Below, one piece after another: positions 54,659 to 62,657 of a DNA stretch of 64,000 nucleotides. The notes below the pieces were generated by a model that was given only the letters and a program-made list of their open reading frames with translations, was not told the DNA's origin and did not search any database. The DNA comes from CAYVTV01 sp964526475. GTDB taxonomy: Bacteria > Bacteroidota > Bacteroidia > Bacteroidales > GCA-2748055. Numbering within the stretch: position 1 is the stretch's first letter; every line of letters starts with the position of its first letter. The position numbers and the translations under genes are program-made. The DNA lies in assembly GCA_964526475.1 (NCBI GenBank), contig CAZGKF010000004.1, positions 45,478 through 109,477 on the forward strand. Direction: 5' to 3'.

Positions 54659-56015
54659 CTATCTCATTAATTTATTATAATACCTTTTCCTCTGTTTAAA
54701 CATCTTTTCAAAATAGTCAATTTTTATGTCTCGATAATCAAATATTACCGGGCGCTTCTCAGACCTTTGTATTCGTCCAATATATTGTATCAGCTTTCCT
54801 TCGAAAGCAAAAGGATAAACAATAAATAGACATTCCAGGTTGCTAATATCTATTCCTTCTCCAAAGTATTGGCCTGTTGAAATCACGATTTTAAAATGAC
54901 CTTGCATTATTTGTTCAATTTTACTTTTCCTGGAGTTCTCTGAATCGTCCCCATGGATAGTAATTGTTTCGTATCTGTCTTTCAAATAGAGATTCAGGAT
55001 TTCAACATGTGCTTTTCGCTCCGATAGAATAAGTATAGTTTTAAAACGGTGAGCATTCTCTTCAATATCTTTAATAATTAATGAGTTGCGATGTGTGTCA
55101 TGAATCAGTATTCTGGAAATTGTTTCATATTGATTTTCCAATGGAGTTTTTTTGATTACCAATTTGTCCGATATCCTTTTTGGGGATTTTCAAAAAACTT
55201 TGAATGCGGTCGATCCATTGATCGAATAATTGTTTTCGGTGGACAATGATAAGGGCTGGTTGCTGTTTTTCAACAATTATTTCAAGTCCAATTACTGTTT
55301 TGCCAGACCCAGGGGGAGAAACTATCACCCCGAAATCTTTCTCATGAGCTCTGGCCAGAGCAGATTCCTGGTGATCTAATAATTTAATTTCAGAGTTTAG
55401 CTCAATTGCTTTCTTTTTCCGCCTTTCATCAACAATCTTAAATGAAATATTCTCCGTTTTGCAGAATTTGACTAAGGTTGAGGTAAAGCCTCTTGGAATC
55501 ATTATTTCATTATCGCTTTCTTCTATCAGTTTGAAATATTTTTCGGTTTTGAAAGTACTTTTTCCAAGATTCTTTTTAGCCAGGTAATCTGAATTATAAA
55601 AGTTAAGTTGCTCTCTAAGAAAAACAATAAGCTTTTGATTAAGATGAAATCGTTTAAGGTATATCTGATTACTAATGCGGATTTCTAACTCAATGTTGGT
55701 TTCCTTGTTAGTGTGAGAAATGAAGACCTCTTGTGGATTTTCGTTAAAGAGCTCACTGAACAAGCCTTTTAGTTCTTCCGTGCTTACTTTTCGAATTCTG
55801 GATAAATATTCCCATTGGTCTTCTATTAGTAGCAATGTTTCAGGATCAATAAATCCAGAATTACTGTTCTTGATAGATTCTCCTTGCAAAGGGAGAGCAA
55901 TTAAGTTCCCATATCCTTTTCCTGAATGAAAATCCTGATTTGGGAATAGTCTGTCAAAACTTGGTTCTTTTTCAAAGTGTGAAATTATATTTGCTTGTCT
56001 TAATAGTTCAAACAT
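54659..56015 (-). pseudogene. TOTE-type primase-helicase gene, internally deleted
   Basis: The 5' part (55125-56015, 296 residues) starts in the middle of an archaeo-eukaryotic primase-like domain (FPNQDFHSGKGYGNLIALPL). It continues to a helicase with Walker A SPPGSGKT and ends after GQIGNQK. The 3' part (54659-55162, 167 residues) is the second RecA domain with GRIQRSEKRPVIFDYRD. The expected DExH box and TAT-type motif between them are absent and the frames differ, so about 100 codons are probably deleted there. A leader ATG at 56029 reads MSEG then stop, suggesting a second deletion of the primase N-terminus. It lies one base before the Schlafen-type gene. A more deleted paralogue is at 60076-60334. 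Confidence 0.75.
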
Positions 56016-56033
56016 TATCCTTCGGACATATTA

Positions 56034-56041
56034 CAAATATA
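56034..56041 (-). promoter_or_regulatory. Likely -7 element of the helicase-Schlafen pair
   Basis: The minus strand reads TATATTTG five bases before the leader ATG at 56029, so a transcript would have almost no leader. The same element is kept before the paralogous remnant (60339-60346). The -33 element is weak. Confidence 0.4.
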
Positions 56042-56163
56042 TGAAACCAATAAATAGAAAGAAAAGGAAGTTTTCAAGTGTAATTAGGTAATAGTACAAG
56101 GATATAAAGAAAGTTAATCGAAATATTCCATATCAGTCATACAATCAATTACTTCTACCAAAT

Positions 56164-56285
56164 CCCTCACTAAATCGAGGTTAGATATTTGGCTTCGAGC
56201 TAAAGGTTCAAACCTCTTGTCTACTAGAGAAGACTCCCCATCGGAAACGGTGGGGAGTTTTTTATTTGTACCCTCTGAAGTCCTT
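56164..56285 (+). repeat. Structured element H, copy 1
   Basis: About 120 bases shared with 59604-59715 and partly with 61090-61140. The stem CTCCCCATCG (56234-56243) pairs with CGGTGGGGAG (56248-56257) under a GAAA loop and is followed by TTTTTT. On the plus strand it looks like an intrinsic terminator, but no plus-strand gene precedes it. The upstream part AAGGTTCAAACCTCTTG resembles a T-arm. Confidence 0.7.
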
Positions 56286-56328
56286 TTAAATTGGGACTTT
56301 GCGAGAAACAAGGAATTCATAATGGAAG

Positions 56329-57489
56329 TTAGATTTTATGCTTGCGCATACTCTTCCAGGAAATATAATTGCCGCTTGAAGTTTTCAAATCGGTGTCTCC
56401 TCCATAAATAACATTTAGGTTTTCAGTTTTTTCACCAGTTAACTTCTGCCAATATTTCAAGTTTGTGAAGTAGTTATCGTTCATAGTCATACCTGACTTA
56501 ATTTCATACGGTAAGGGATTGTTAGGCCTGTCGATGATTAAATCAATTTCCTGTTTAGTCTTATTTTGCCAGAAGTAAAATCTCGGATCTACACCATAAT
56601 GGAGTCGGTTTTTTAATAAATCTGTAATTATCAGGTTTTCGAAAAGTGCTCCTTTTGAATGATATGTTTTCACCTGACCGGTTGAATCTATGCCGAGTAA
56701 TGAGCAAGCCAACCCTGTATCATTGAAATAGAGCTTTGGAGATTTTATTATCCTTTTATTGAAATTCTTATAATGTGGTTGCAGGAAATAGATAATGTAG
56801 CTGGCTTCAAGAATTGACAGCCAGGATTTTGCTGTGTTTGGCGAAATTCCGGCGTCTATAGCAATTGAATTCAAATTGATTATTTGTCCTATTCTTCCCG
56901 CACAAAGTCTGAGAAAATTGGTAAAGCTATTCAGATTCCCGATGTTTTTAATTTGTCTGACATCTCGTTCGATATATGTGCTGATGTAAGAAGGGTAGAA
57001 GAATTCCGGGTCGATAGATCGGTCATATATGCCTGGATACATTCCAGTAAAGATTAATTGCTCATAGGAATTCGGAATTAGCTTTTCATTTTCAAGCTCT
57101 GAAATACTGAAAGGCAACAATTTCAATATAGCTGCACGACCAGCCAGCGTTTGCGAAATATTTTCAAGTAAGAGAAAGTTTTGAGAACCTGACAGAACAA
57201 AATGTATTTCTTTGTTTTTATCCACAAGTCCCTGAATATATGAAAAGAGCGCTGGGGTTCGCTGAACTTCATCCAGTACAGCACCATTTGGAAAATTATT
57301 TAAGAAACCTCTTGGATCATTAATTGCAGCGTTTCTTATGTCAATATCCTCTAAACTAACATAGGGTAGGTCGGTATATATCGATTTAAGGAGTGTTGTC
57401 TTACCACTCTGTCTTGGACCAGTAAGAGTAATTACAGGAAACTGCTTCCTTAGCTTTATAATTATTGTTGCGATTTCTCTCGGTATCAT
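56329..57489 (-). CDS. AAA/DUF4143 ATPase
   Basis: 386 residues. The N-terminal AAA_14 domain has Walker A GPRQSGKTT (24-32), a Walker B-like region GAVLDEVQRTP and the sensor segment FVLSGSQNFLL. The C-terminal DUF4143 domain includes YIERDVRQIKNIGNL, SWLSILEASYIIYFLQPHYKN and the nuclease-like ending QEIDLIIDRPNNPLPYEIKSG. Such proteins are widespread in bacterial accessory DNA and their function is not established; the late E-x-D...E-x-K pattern suggests a nuclease. The gene is intact, unlike its relative at 61141-62295, and both have a TCCAATTTTGCATA motif upstream. Confidence 0.9.
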   Translation of the reverse strand: MIPREIATIIIKLRKQFPVITLTGPRQSGKTTLLKSIYTDLPYVSLEDIDIRNAAINDPRGFLNNFPNGAVLDEVQRTPALFSYIQGLVDKNKEIHFVLSGSQNFLLLENISQTLAGRAAILKLLPFSISELENEKLIPNSYEQLIFTGMYPGIYDRSIDPEFFYPSYISTYIERDVRQIKNIGNLNSFTNFLRLCAGRIGQIINLNSIAIDAGISPNTAKSWLSILEASYIIYFLQPHYKNFNKRIIKSPKLYFNDTGLACSLLGIDSTGQVKTYHSKGALFENLIITDLLKNRLHYGVDPRFYFWQNKTKQEIDLIIDRPNNPLPYEIKSGMTMNDNYFTNLKYWQKLTGEKTENLNVIYGGDTDLKTSSGNYISWKSMRKHKI

Positions 57490-57651
57490 ATTGCAAAGTT
57501 ATGCAAAATTGGACAAATATGCAATTAGAATGAAAATATGTCCAAAACAATAAACCTAAGTTGTAGAAGAAGAATATAAATAGCAATAAAATCAACTATT
57601 TAATTCAACCACTTCCGCTATATCTTTCAATAAATCAAGGCCTCCCAAAAC

Positions 57652-57696
57652 GGACTCGTGAAGCCGAAGGCTGAACAACACTACCCCCGCTACAAA
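57652..57696. repeat. tRNA-end unit R, copy c
   Basis: GGACTCGTGAAGCCGAAGG through CACTACCCCCGCTACAAA, matching the units at 52838-52885 and 52946-52993 with a few changes. It ends in the same 14-base 3' end of tRNA-fMet. It marks the boundary between the DUF4143 module and the next ATPase module. Confidence 0.85.
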
Positions 57697-57759
57697 AAAC
57701 AGAGTGAGAGTGAAGAGCGAGAGCGATGAACTCCACTCTGTTTTTTATTTCACTCTCAC
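57694..57759. repeat. Interleaved inverted repeats, copy 2
   Basis: Arm a AAAAAACAGAGTG (57694-57706) pairs perfectly with 57734-57746. Arm b GTGAGAGTGAA (57704-57714) pairs perfectly with 57749-57759. It has the same a, b, a', b' order and small overlap as copy 1 at 52990-53058, while both arms differ in sequence with matching changes. Confidence 0.8.
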
Positions 57760-57772
57760 ACTTTACATTTTC

Positions 57773-58882
57773 CTACAGCGTATATTTCAGGTAATGCTCC
57801 AGGAATACATCATACAATCTCAATTTATCGTTATCCTTTATTATCAGTTGCTTTTCAAGGAGCGAATTTACTGCTCTGTGCATGCTGCTGGAGCTACGTA
57901 TATTTGAGATTTCCATAAAATGTGCGGAATTTGGATTTCCCACCACCCCGGATTTTGCCATCCCCTTTAGAAGAGAAAACTGATGCTTGGTCAGTCTCTC
58001 CGGCAATTCACTATAGAATACACTTTTTTCCAGAATAAAATTCCTGAACAATACATTAAATTCATTGATTCCTGATGGTACTGATTCCTGGCTGAAAAGA
58101 AAATTTGATATGGCCTGTACATAATAGGTATGTAAATGTGAGATCTCAAGGATGTGATCTACGACCTCAGGTTTCACTTCTCTTTCAGCTTTCTTAAACT
58201 GGCCGATTATGAATTTATAATAAGCGTTTCGTTCAATTTTCCCTAATGACACCATTCTGGTCGACTGGTAGAAGGGCATTTTGTATTCATTGAATATTTC
58301 ATTTAACAGGTGCTGTTCACTTCCACTAAACAGAAATATAATATTATTGCTTTGCTGGGTTAATGATCTTAACTTTCCTTCGAAGGGTATTTGATTGTCG
58401 TATTTCTTAATTTCCTGGAACTCATCTATCGCAAAGAGAATCGAAATATCCAGCTGATTAAGAAACTTGAACAATTCTTCCAGGCTTTTAAATTTCTGGT
58501 TTCGGTCGTTGTAAATAACATCAACAGATGGCAAACCATCCATCCCAATGCTAAAGGATGCACCAATAGATTTCAGCAGGTTTATCAGCTTCTCAGAGAA
58601 TCTCTGCCTGGCAAAGACTTTACTGGAAATTACTCCGTTTACCAGTTCCCTGGTAAATTCCTCTATGCTGCTTGTGCCCCAGATGTCAGAATAAATACAG
58701 ACAAATTCTTTTTGTAATTTATAAAAAACATGGTGAATTAATGCTGATTTGCCAAGTCGCCTGTGTCCGAAAAGTGTAATATCCTGATTGTTTATTATTG
58801 CTGATATCAGTGTATCAGTTTCGCTTAGCCGGTTGCAGAAATATTGCGGACTTATATAACCTTTAATAAGAAATGGATTCAT
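57773..58882 (-). CDS. STAND/AAA-type ATPase (archaeal ATPase-like)
   Basis: 369 residues. Walker A is GHRRLGKS (39-46) and Walker B is ISILFAIDEFQE (about 147-156, Asp153-Glu154). FLFSGSEQHLL is the sensor segment. The C-terminal third is a winged-helix-like region (LTKHQFSLLKGMAKSG, then MHRAVNSLLEKQLI). This is the layout of the archaeal-type ATPase family related to STAND NTPases. The function is unknown; such genes occur in defence and accessory islands. The gene is intact. Its promoter is overlapped by three 14-base iterons. Confidence 0.85.
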   Translation of the reverse strand: MNPFLIKGYISPQYFCNRLSETDTLISAIINNQDITLFGHRRLGKSALIHHVFYKLQKEFVCIYSDIWGTSSIEEFTRELVNGVISSKVFARQRFSEKLINLLKSIGASFSIGMDGLPSVDVIYNDRNQKFKSLEELFKFLNQLDISILFAIDEFQEIKKYDNQIPFEGKLRSLTQQSNNIIFLFSGSEQHLLNEIFNEYKMPFYQSTRMVSLGKIERNAYYKFIIGQFKKAEREVKPEVVDHILEISHLHTYYVQAISNFLFSQESVPSGINEFNVLFRNFILEKSVFYSELPERLTKHQFSLLKGMAKSGVVGNPNSAHFMEISNIRSSSSMHRAVNSLLEKQLIIKDNDKLRLYDVFLEHYLKYTL

Positions 58883-58895
58883 AATATCTTTTTTA

Positions 58896-58925
58896 CAAAG
58901 ATACGTTAATCTTTAAGTTTCGCAA
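58896..58925 (-). promoter_or_regulatory. Promoter of the STAND-like ATPase
   Basis: On the minus strand TTG (58925-58923), a 19-base spacer and TATCTTTG (58903-58896) lie 14 bases before the start codon. The -33 TTG is inside the promoter-proximal iteron. Confidence 0.75.
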
Positions 58926-58962
58926 TATGCGAAACGCAGAATGTGAAGCGCAATATGCGAAA
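58921..58962. promoter_or_regulatory. Three 14-bp iterons upstream of the ATPase
   Basis: Exact 14-base spacing: CGCAATATGCGAAA at 58921, CGCAGAATGTGAAG at 58935 and CGCAATATGCGAAA at 58949. The first and third are identical; the middle one has diverged. Each intact copy contains the palindrome CGC-AATAT-GCG. Likely repressor or initiator binding sites, because the first overlaps the -33 element. Confidence 0.75.
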
Positions 58963-59039
58963 AAAGTATAATTCAGTACTCAGTCAATAGAAAATCAACA
59001 ACTATACTTCTTATTTTGTTCCAAGTGAGTCTATCAGAC

Positions 59040-59411
59040 TTAATCTCCTTCATTTGATTGATGAATTATTTTAATAAGTTCCTTTAACTCCGCCTCAGTG
59101 GGTTTTTCTCCTCTGGCAGTTCTAAAGAACAATGGTAGTTTTTCTAATATCTGTGAATCTTCGGCTAATTCAGCTGGAATAAATTCAATCATAGCGTAAT
59201 CAAAAAGCTGATTGTATTCCGGATTATTTTCAGCCAAACCAAGGGTTGTAGCAATTTGCTCTAGTATTTCTTTGCTTTTGGGAGGAGCAAGTAAACCGCG
59301 TTCAATTTTGCTCCAATTACTTGGATCAAGTCCGACGGATTTGCAGAATTCTCTAAGGGTAATTTCTTTCTTTACCCTCAAATCTTTAATGTACTCTCCA
59401 AATTTTTTCAT
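59040..59411 (-). CDS. XRE family HTH protein, antitoxin-like
   Basis: 123 residues. The HTH (about 4-60) reads FGEYIKDLRVKKEITLREF followed by VGLDPSNWSKIERGLLAPP. The C-terminal part is an acidic helical extension. The size and form match antitoxins of HigA-type pairs and similar regulators. No toxin-like gene is present within several hundred bases on either side. The frame is open 20 codons upstream; the ATG at 59411 is the natural start. A perfect palindrome lies 25 bases upstream. Confidence 0.85.
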   Translation of the reverse strand: MKKFGEYIKDLRVKKEITLREFCKSVGLDPSNWSKIERGLLAPPKSKEILEQIATTLGLAENNPEYNQLFDYAMIEFIPAELAEDSQILEKLPLFFRTARGEKPTEAELKELIKIIHQSNEGD

Positions 59412-59435
59412 GGTGTGTTTGCATTGGTTTTTATT

Positions 59436-59453
59436 GTGGTATAAAAATACCAC
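59436..59453. promoter_or_regulatory. Palindromic operator candidate of the XRE gene
   Basis: GTGGTAT (59436-59442), AAAA, ATACCAC (59447-59453): a perfect 7-base inverted repeat. Its centre TATTTTTA on the gene strand resembles a -7 element, so a bound repressor would block transcription. Confidence 0.7.
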
Positions 59454-59603
59454 ATAATAATGAACAATCAAAATTTAATAATGAAAAGTTGAAAATGAGA
59501 AAATGAAAATGAAAATTCAACCACTGGTTAAATTGAAATCTGCGGGTAATTGTTAAATGAACCAATATTATTTATAAAATCAATTACTTTTTTTAACCCA
59601 GCC

Positions 59604-59715
59604 ATCAAATCAAGGTTAGATATTTCAAACCTCTTGTTTACTAAAGAGGACTCCTCATCCGCCGCGGCGGATGAGGAGTTTTTTATTGTTACCCCCTGAA
59701 GCCCTTTGAAATAAA
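59604..59715 (+). repeat. Structured element H, copy 2
   Basis: Aligned with 56164-56285. The hairpin is CTCCTCATCCGCC (59651-59663) and its perfect complement at 59666-59678, followed by TTTTTT. The preceding CCTCTT-AAGAGG segment can form a second small stem. No plus-strand gene precedes it. Confidence 0.7.
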
Positions 59716-59825
59716 TGCTTTTCGTTTGATAGGGTATGGGATGGAGAAGTTAGGATATATAGTAGCAAATTTATTGATTCATATTTTTCTGAACCACTGG
59801 CAATAGTAATTTTTATAATGTTTTT

Positions 59826-60074
59826 TCATTCTCTTTCGTTAGCTTGAACATCAAATAACCCCATGCATGAGGGCAGAATGTTATTCTTGATCCTGTCTTT
59901 TAGTTTTAACATATCGCCATCAAGGTCTTGAACTCCAAGAACCTCACCCTTTTTGTCAATACCAATGAAGATATATCCACCTTCTTTATAGTTCAGGAAT
60001 GCAATTATTTCCTTTTCTATATCTACGACTGGAGTAAGGTCTTGCTTATACTCTATGCGATTGGTTTCTGACAT
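59826..60074 (-). pseudogene. Schlafen/AlbA-type N-terminal remnant
   Basis: 82 residues, MSETNRIEYKQDL through GGYIFIGIDKKGEVLGVQDL, closely similar to the N-terminus at 54657 and diverging at VQANERE before a stop. Homology at the DNA level continues weakly to about 59770 in another frame. The ATPase and winged-helix parts are absent. It is a paralogue of the broken gene at 53357-54657. Confidence 0.8.
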
Positions 60075-60075
60075 G

Positions 60076-60334
60076 CTATTTCACTAATTTATTATAATAT
60101 CTTTTCCGCTGTTTAAACATTTTTTCAAAATATTCAATTTTTATATCTCGATAATCAAATATTACTGGGCGTTTTTTTAACCGTTGTATTCGTCCAATAT
60201 ATTCAATCAGCTTGCCTTCGAAAGCAAAAGGATAAATAATAAATAGACATTCCAGGTTACTAATATCTATTCCTTCTCCAAAGTATTGACCTGTTGAAAT
60301 TACGATTTTAAAATGACCTTTCTTTTTCAGACAT
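60076..60334 (-). pseudogene. TOTE-type helicase remnant, large internal deletion
   Basis: The last 80 or so codons of the helicase (KGHFKIVISTGQYFGEGIDI, IGRIQR, RPVIFDYRDIKI) are preserved and end at TAG 60076-60078. They are joined at about 60325 to the leader ATGTCTGAA, which matches the leader at 56029. Everything between is missing, about 1.1 kb compared with the copy at 54659-56015. The shared upstream flank continues to about 60390. Confidence 0.75.
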
Positions 60335-60473
60335 ATTACAAATATATGAAACCAATAAATTTTAAGAAAAGGAAGTTTTCAAGTGTATGCTCTCTTAACG
60401 AGGTTCTGAAATCTTTAAATGCTGATCTTCTCATTTTTATTCTGTGTAAGAATATCTTAATATTCTGTTAATA

Positions 60474-60501
60474 TTTGCTTTATATTTAGTGCATAATTTT
60501 G
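60474..60501 (+). promoter_or_regulatory. Possible promoter of the lipoprotein gene
   Basis: TTTG at 60474-60477 and TAATTTTG at 60494-60501 with a 16-base spacer, shorter than usual. The gene starts 25 bases downstream. Confidence 0.45.
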
Positions 60502-60526
60502 ACTTACACACAAAAAAATTCAAATC

Positions 60527-60955
60527 ATGAAATTTCATCTTCTTTTTATTTATTGTTTCGGTGCGCTGTTATTGCTTTCCTGTGATAAAGAAAAATCAGA
60601 TAAGGACCTGAATGGCCTGGTAAGTTTTGCCGAAGATCCATCCTACAGTGATGGAACTATAAGTTTTGCAGCTTCTGTTCAATTTGGTTTCGTTGGAGAA
60701 GCTGTGAAATGTGAATATCAGATTCTTGATGGCTCTTCAATCATTGAAGATGGTGAGGTTAATTGCAATAATAACGGCGATGGAATGGGATTATTCTGGG
60801 AAAGCAATATTGAATCGGTTAATATTAATGCAGGGGTTTACAGTGGAAAAACAATTGTCATCTTTCTTGATCCTTCAAACAAAATTACCAGTAGTGATTA
60901 CAGGAGTGAGCAATATGTAAATCTTTACAAGAAAAAATCTGTAACTTTTCCATAA
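60527..60955 (+). CDS. Small lipoprotein of unknown function
   Basis: 142 residues. The signal peptide ends at a clear lipobox, LLLLSCDKE, with an acidic residue after the cysteine. The mature part is probably all beta-strand (VSFAEDPSYSDGTISFAASV, then KTIVIFLDPSNKI) and has two further cysteines, in VKCEYQI and VNCNNNG. I do not recognise the family. It is the only intact plus-strand gene of the accessory region, standing between the helicase remnant and a tRNA-end unit. Confidence 0.65.
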   Translation: MKFHLLFIYCFGALLLLSCDKEKSDKDLNGLVSFAEDPSYSDGTISFAASVQFGFVGEAVKCEYQILDGSSIIEDGEVNCNNNGDGMGLFWESNIESVNINAGVYSGKTIVIFLDPSNKITSSDYRSEQYVNLYKKKSVTFP

Positions 60956-61051
60956 AAAAAACTCAACAAAATATTCAGGCAATCCGGCTATCAAAAAGTA
61001 GGTCGGCTTCATGAGAGAATACTTTACCCGTCTGTCTCGGTTCCCCCCAAA

Positions 61052-61093
61052 GGACTCGTGAAGCCGAAGGCTGAACAACACTACCCCCGCTAC
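61052..61093. repeat. tRNA-end unit R, copy d
   Basis: GGACTCGTGAAGCCGAAGG through ACTACCCCCGCTAC, nearly identical to copy c at 57652. It ends at TAC and runs directly into element H copy 3, apparently joined through the shared CTAC. Confidence 0.85.
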
Positions 61094-61140
61094 TAAAGAG
61101 GACTCTTCATCAGAAATGGTGGGGAGATTTTTATTGCTAA
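61090..61140 (+). repeat. Structured element H, copy 3 (partial)
   Basis: CTACTAAAGAGGACTC as in copy 2, then a ten-pair stem (61103-61112 with 61117-61126) with several G-T wobbles and a GAAA loop, followed by ATTTTTATTG. The 5' half of the element is replaced by unit R copy d. Confidence 0.65.
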
Positions 61141-62295
61141 TTAAACATTAGCCACCTCCGCCCAACCTATATTCATTATTCCGTCTTCCATCTCTTGATT
61201 TTCAGTGCTCTGATTAATTAGCATTCCACCTTTTATTCTATATAATCTCTGAAACCACTTCAGGTTTTTAAGGTCTGATCCTCTTTTTTGAGCAGATGAT
61301 TTTATTTCTACCGGAATCAGGTTTCCATCTTTTTCCAAAACTATATCAACTTCATTTCCTGTACTGTCACGCAGGTAATATATTTCACCAAATTGGTTTT
61401 TCTTAAAGCGGTTTTTCTTTATCTCTGAAATAATCAGGTTTTCAAAGATTGCACCGTACATTTTGCTGTTTTTTATCGCTCGCTCACTGTTCAGACCTAA
61501 AATATTGCACAGCAAGCCAACATCATAAAAATATAATTTTGGTGATTTTATAACCCGTTTATTAAAGCTGTTATAATAAGGCTGAAGACGATAAACAATG
61601 TAACTGCTCTCAAGAACACTAATCCATGCGCTAATGGTCTTGTTATCCACACCTGTTTCATTAGCGAGATTATTCACATTTAATACTTGTCCTGATCTTG
61701 CTGCTGTTAATTTTACAAATTTTGAAAACAGGTTCAGGTTTTCAATATTTCTGATCATTCGTACATCACGTTCAATGTAAGTTTTCAGATAGTTAGGCAG
61801 CCATCTTTCTGCGGATGTTTGTTTTGTAATTATTGATGGATAAAAACCATTCAGCATAAAAAACTCAGGACTTTTTGTATTGCCCCAGTATTCTTGCAGC
61901 TCGAGCAAACTCAAAGGAAGCAGTTCAATATAAGCTGCCCTGCCGGCAAGTGATTGTGAGATGCTTTGCTGCAGCAGGAAATTATTGCTGCCGGAAATAA
62001 CATACTGATTGTTCTTTCATACCTTATCTACGTGCGATTGTAAATAATTAAAGAGCCCCGGAAAGCGCTGTATTTCATCAAAAACAGCCCCGTCTTTGTA
62101 TTTGTTAATGAAACTCCGGGGAGAAGATCCGGCCTCTTGCAAAATATCTAAATCTTCAAAGGAAACATATGGTTTATTTCCAAAAACATGTTTGCACAAT
62201 GTTGTTTTTCCTGACTGGCGGGGGCCCGTTATTGCAACAATTTTAAATTCCCCGGCGGTTATTTCAGCTTCTTCAAATAGCAGGCGTTTTATCAT
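61141..62295 (-). pseudogene. AAA/DUF4143 ATPase gene with in-frame TGA
   Basis: The frame from ATG 62295 (MIKRLLFEEAE) has Walker A GPRQSGKTT and GAVFDEIQRFPGLF. It meets a single TGA at 62017-62019, directly after HVDKV. The same frame then continues without a shift into KNNQYVISGSNNFLL and a complete DUF4143 domain (YIERDVRMIRNIENL, SWISVLESSYIVYRLQPYYN-like, GNEVDIVLEKDG, VEIKSSA) to 61141. This is one nonsense change in an otherwise intact gene of about 384 codons. It is a distant relative of the intact copy at 56329-57489. It has a strong promoter. Confidence 0.85.
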
Positions 62296-62321
62296 TTTTG
62301 CAGTTGTTGATTCCAATAATC

Positions 62322-62353
62322 CAAAAATATGCAGAATTGGAAACAATTCCAAA
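62322..62353 (-). promoter_or_regulatory. Promoter and repeats of the second DUF4143 gene
   Basis: On the minus strand TTTG (62353-62350), a 20-base spacer and TATTTTTG (62329-62322) lie 26 bases before the start. AATATGCA-A/G-AATTGGA occurs twice (about 62326 and 62362) across the promoter, and a similar ATGCAAAATTGGA lies upstream of the other DUF4143 gene at about 57502. Confidence 0.7.
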
Positions 62354-62383
62354 TATGCAAAAATATGCAAAATTGGAGATTTG

Positions 62384-62500
62384 GCGCCTGTCACCATAGC
62401 AGCTGATGTGGAAGGGATTTATGTCTGTTTTGCGTCCTACGGCATCATATTTATTGATCACGAAGGCAGTCGTAAGTGGGAATACCCAATACAGGTTCCT
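62384..62500 (+). pseudogene. Possible beta-propeller (PQQ-like repeat) fragment
   Basis: A plus-strand frame reads APVTIAADVEGIYVCFASYG followed by IIFIDHEGSRKWEYPIQ, the pattern of one PQQ-like propeller blade. No start or further blades are visible. The rest of the 362-base gap between the two minus-strand genes has nothing else recognisable. Confidence 0.35.
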
Positions 62501-62657
62501 GATAAGGCCCTGAGTGGACAAATTCATATCGTTTTTGGAGTAGTGTGGTTTTTAAGGAGTGTTGGTTTTCCACTTTGCCTTGGATATTCTTTAATTATCG
62601 ATTGCGGAGCAAATATAAAAGCAAAAATTCACACATTAAATATAGAAAACATAAAAC

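Noticed and set aside
56114..56320. 68-codon minus-strand frame
   Set aside because: Covers element H copy 1; its apparent similarity to translated H copy 2 reflects DNA repeat homology, not a conserved protein.
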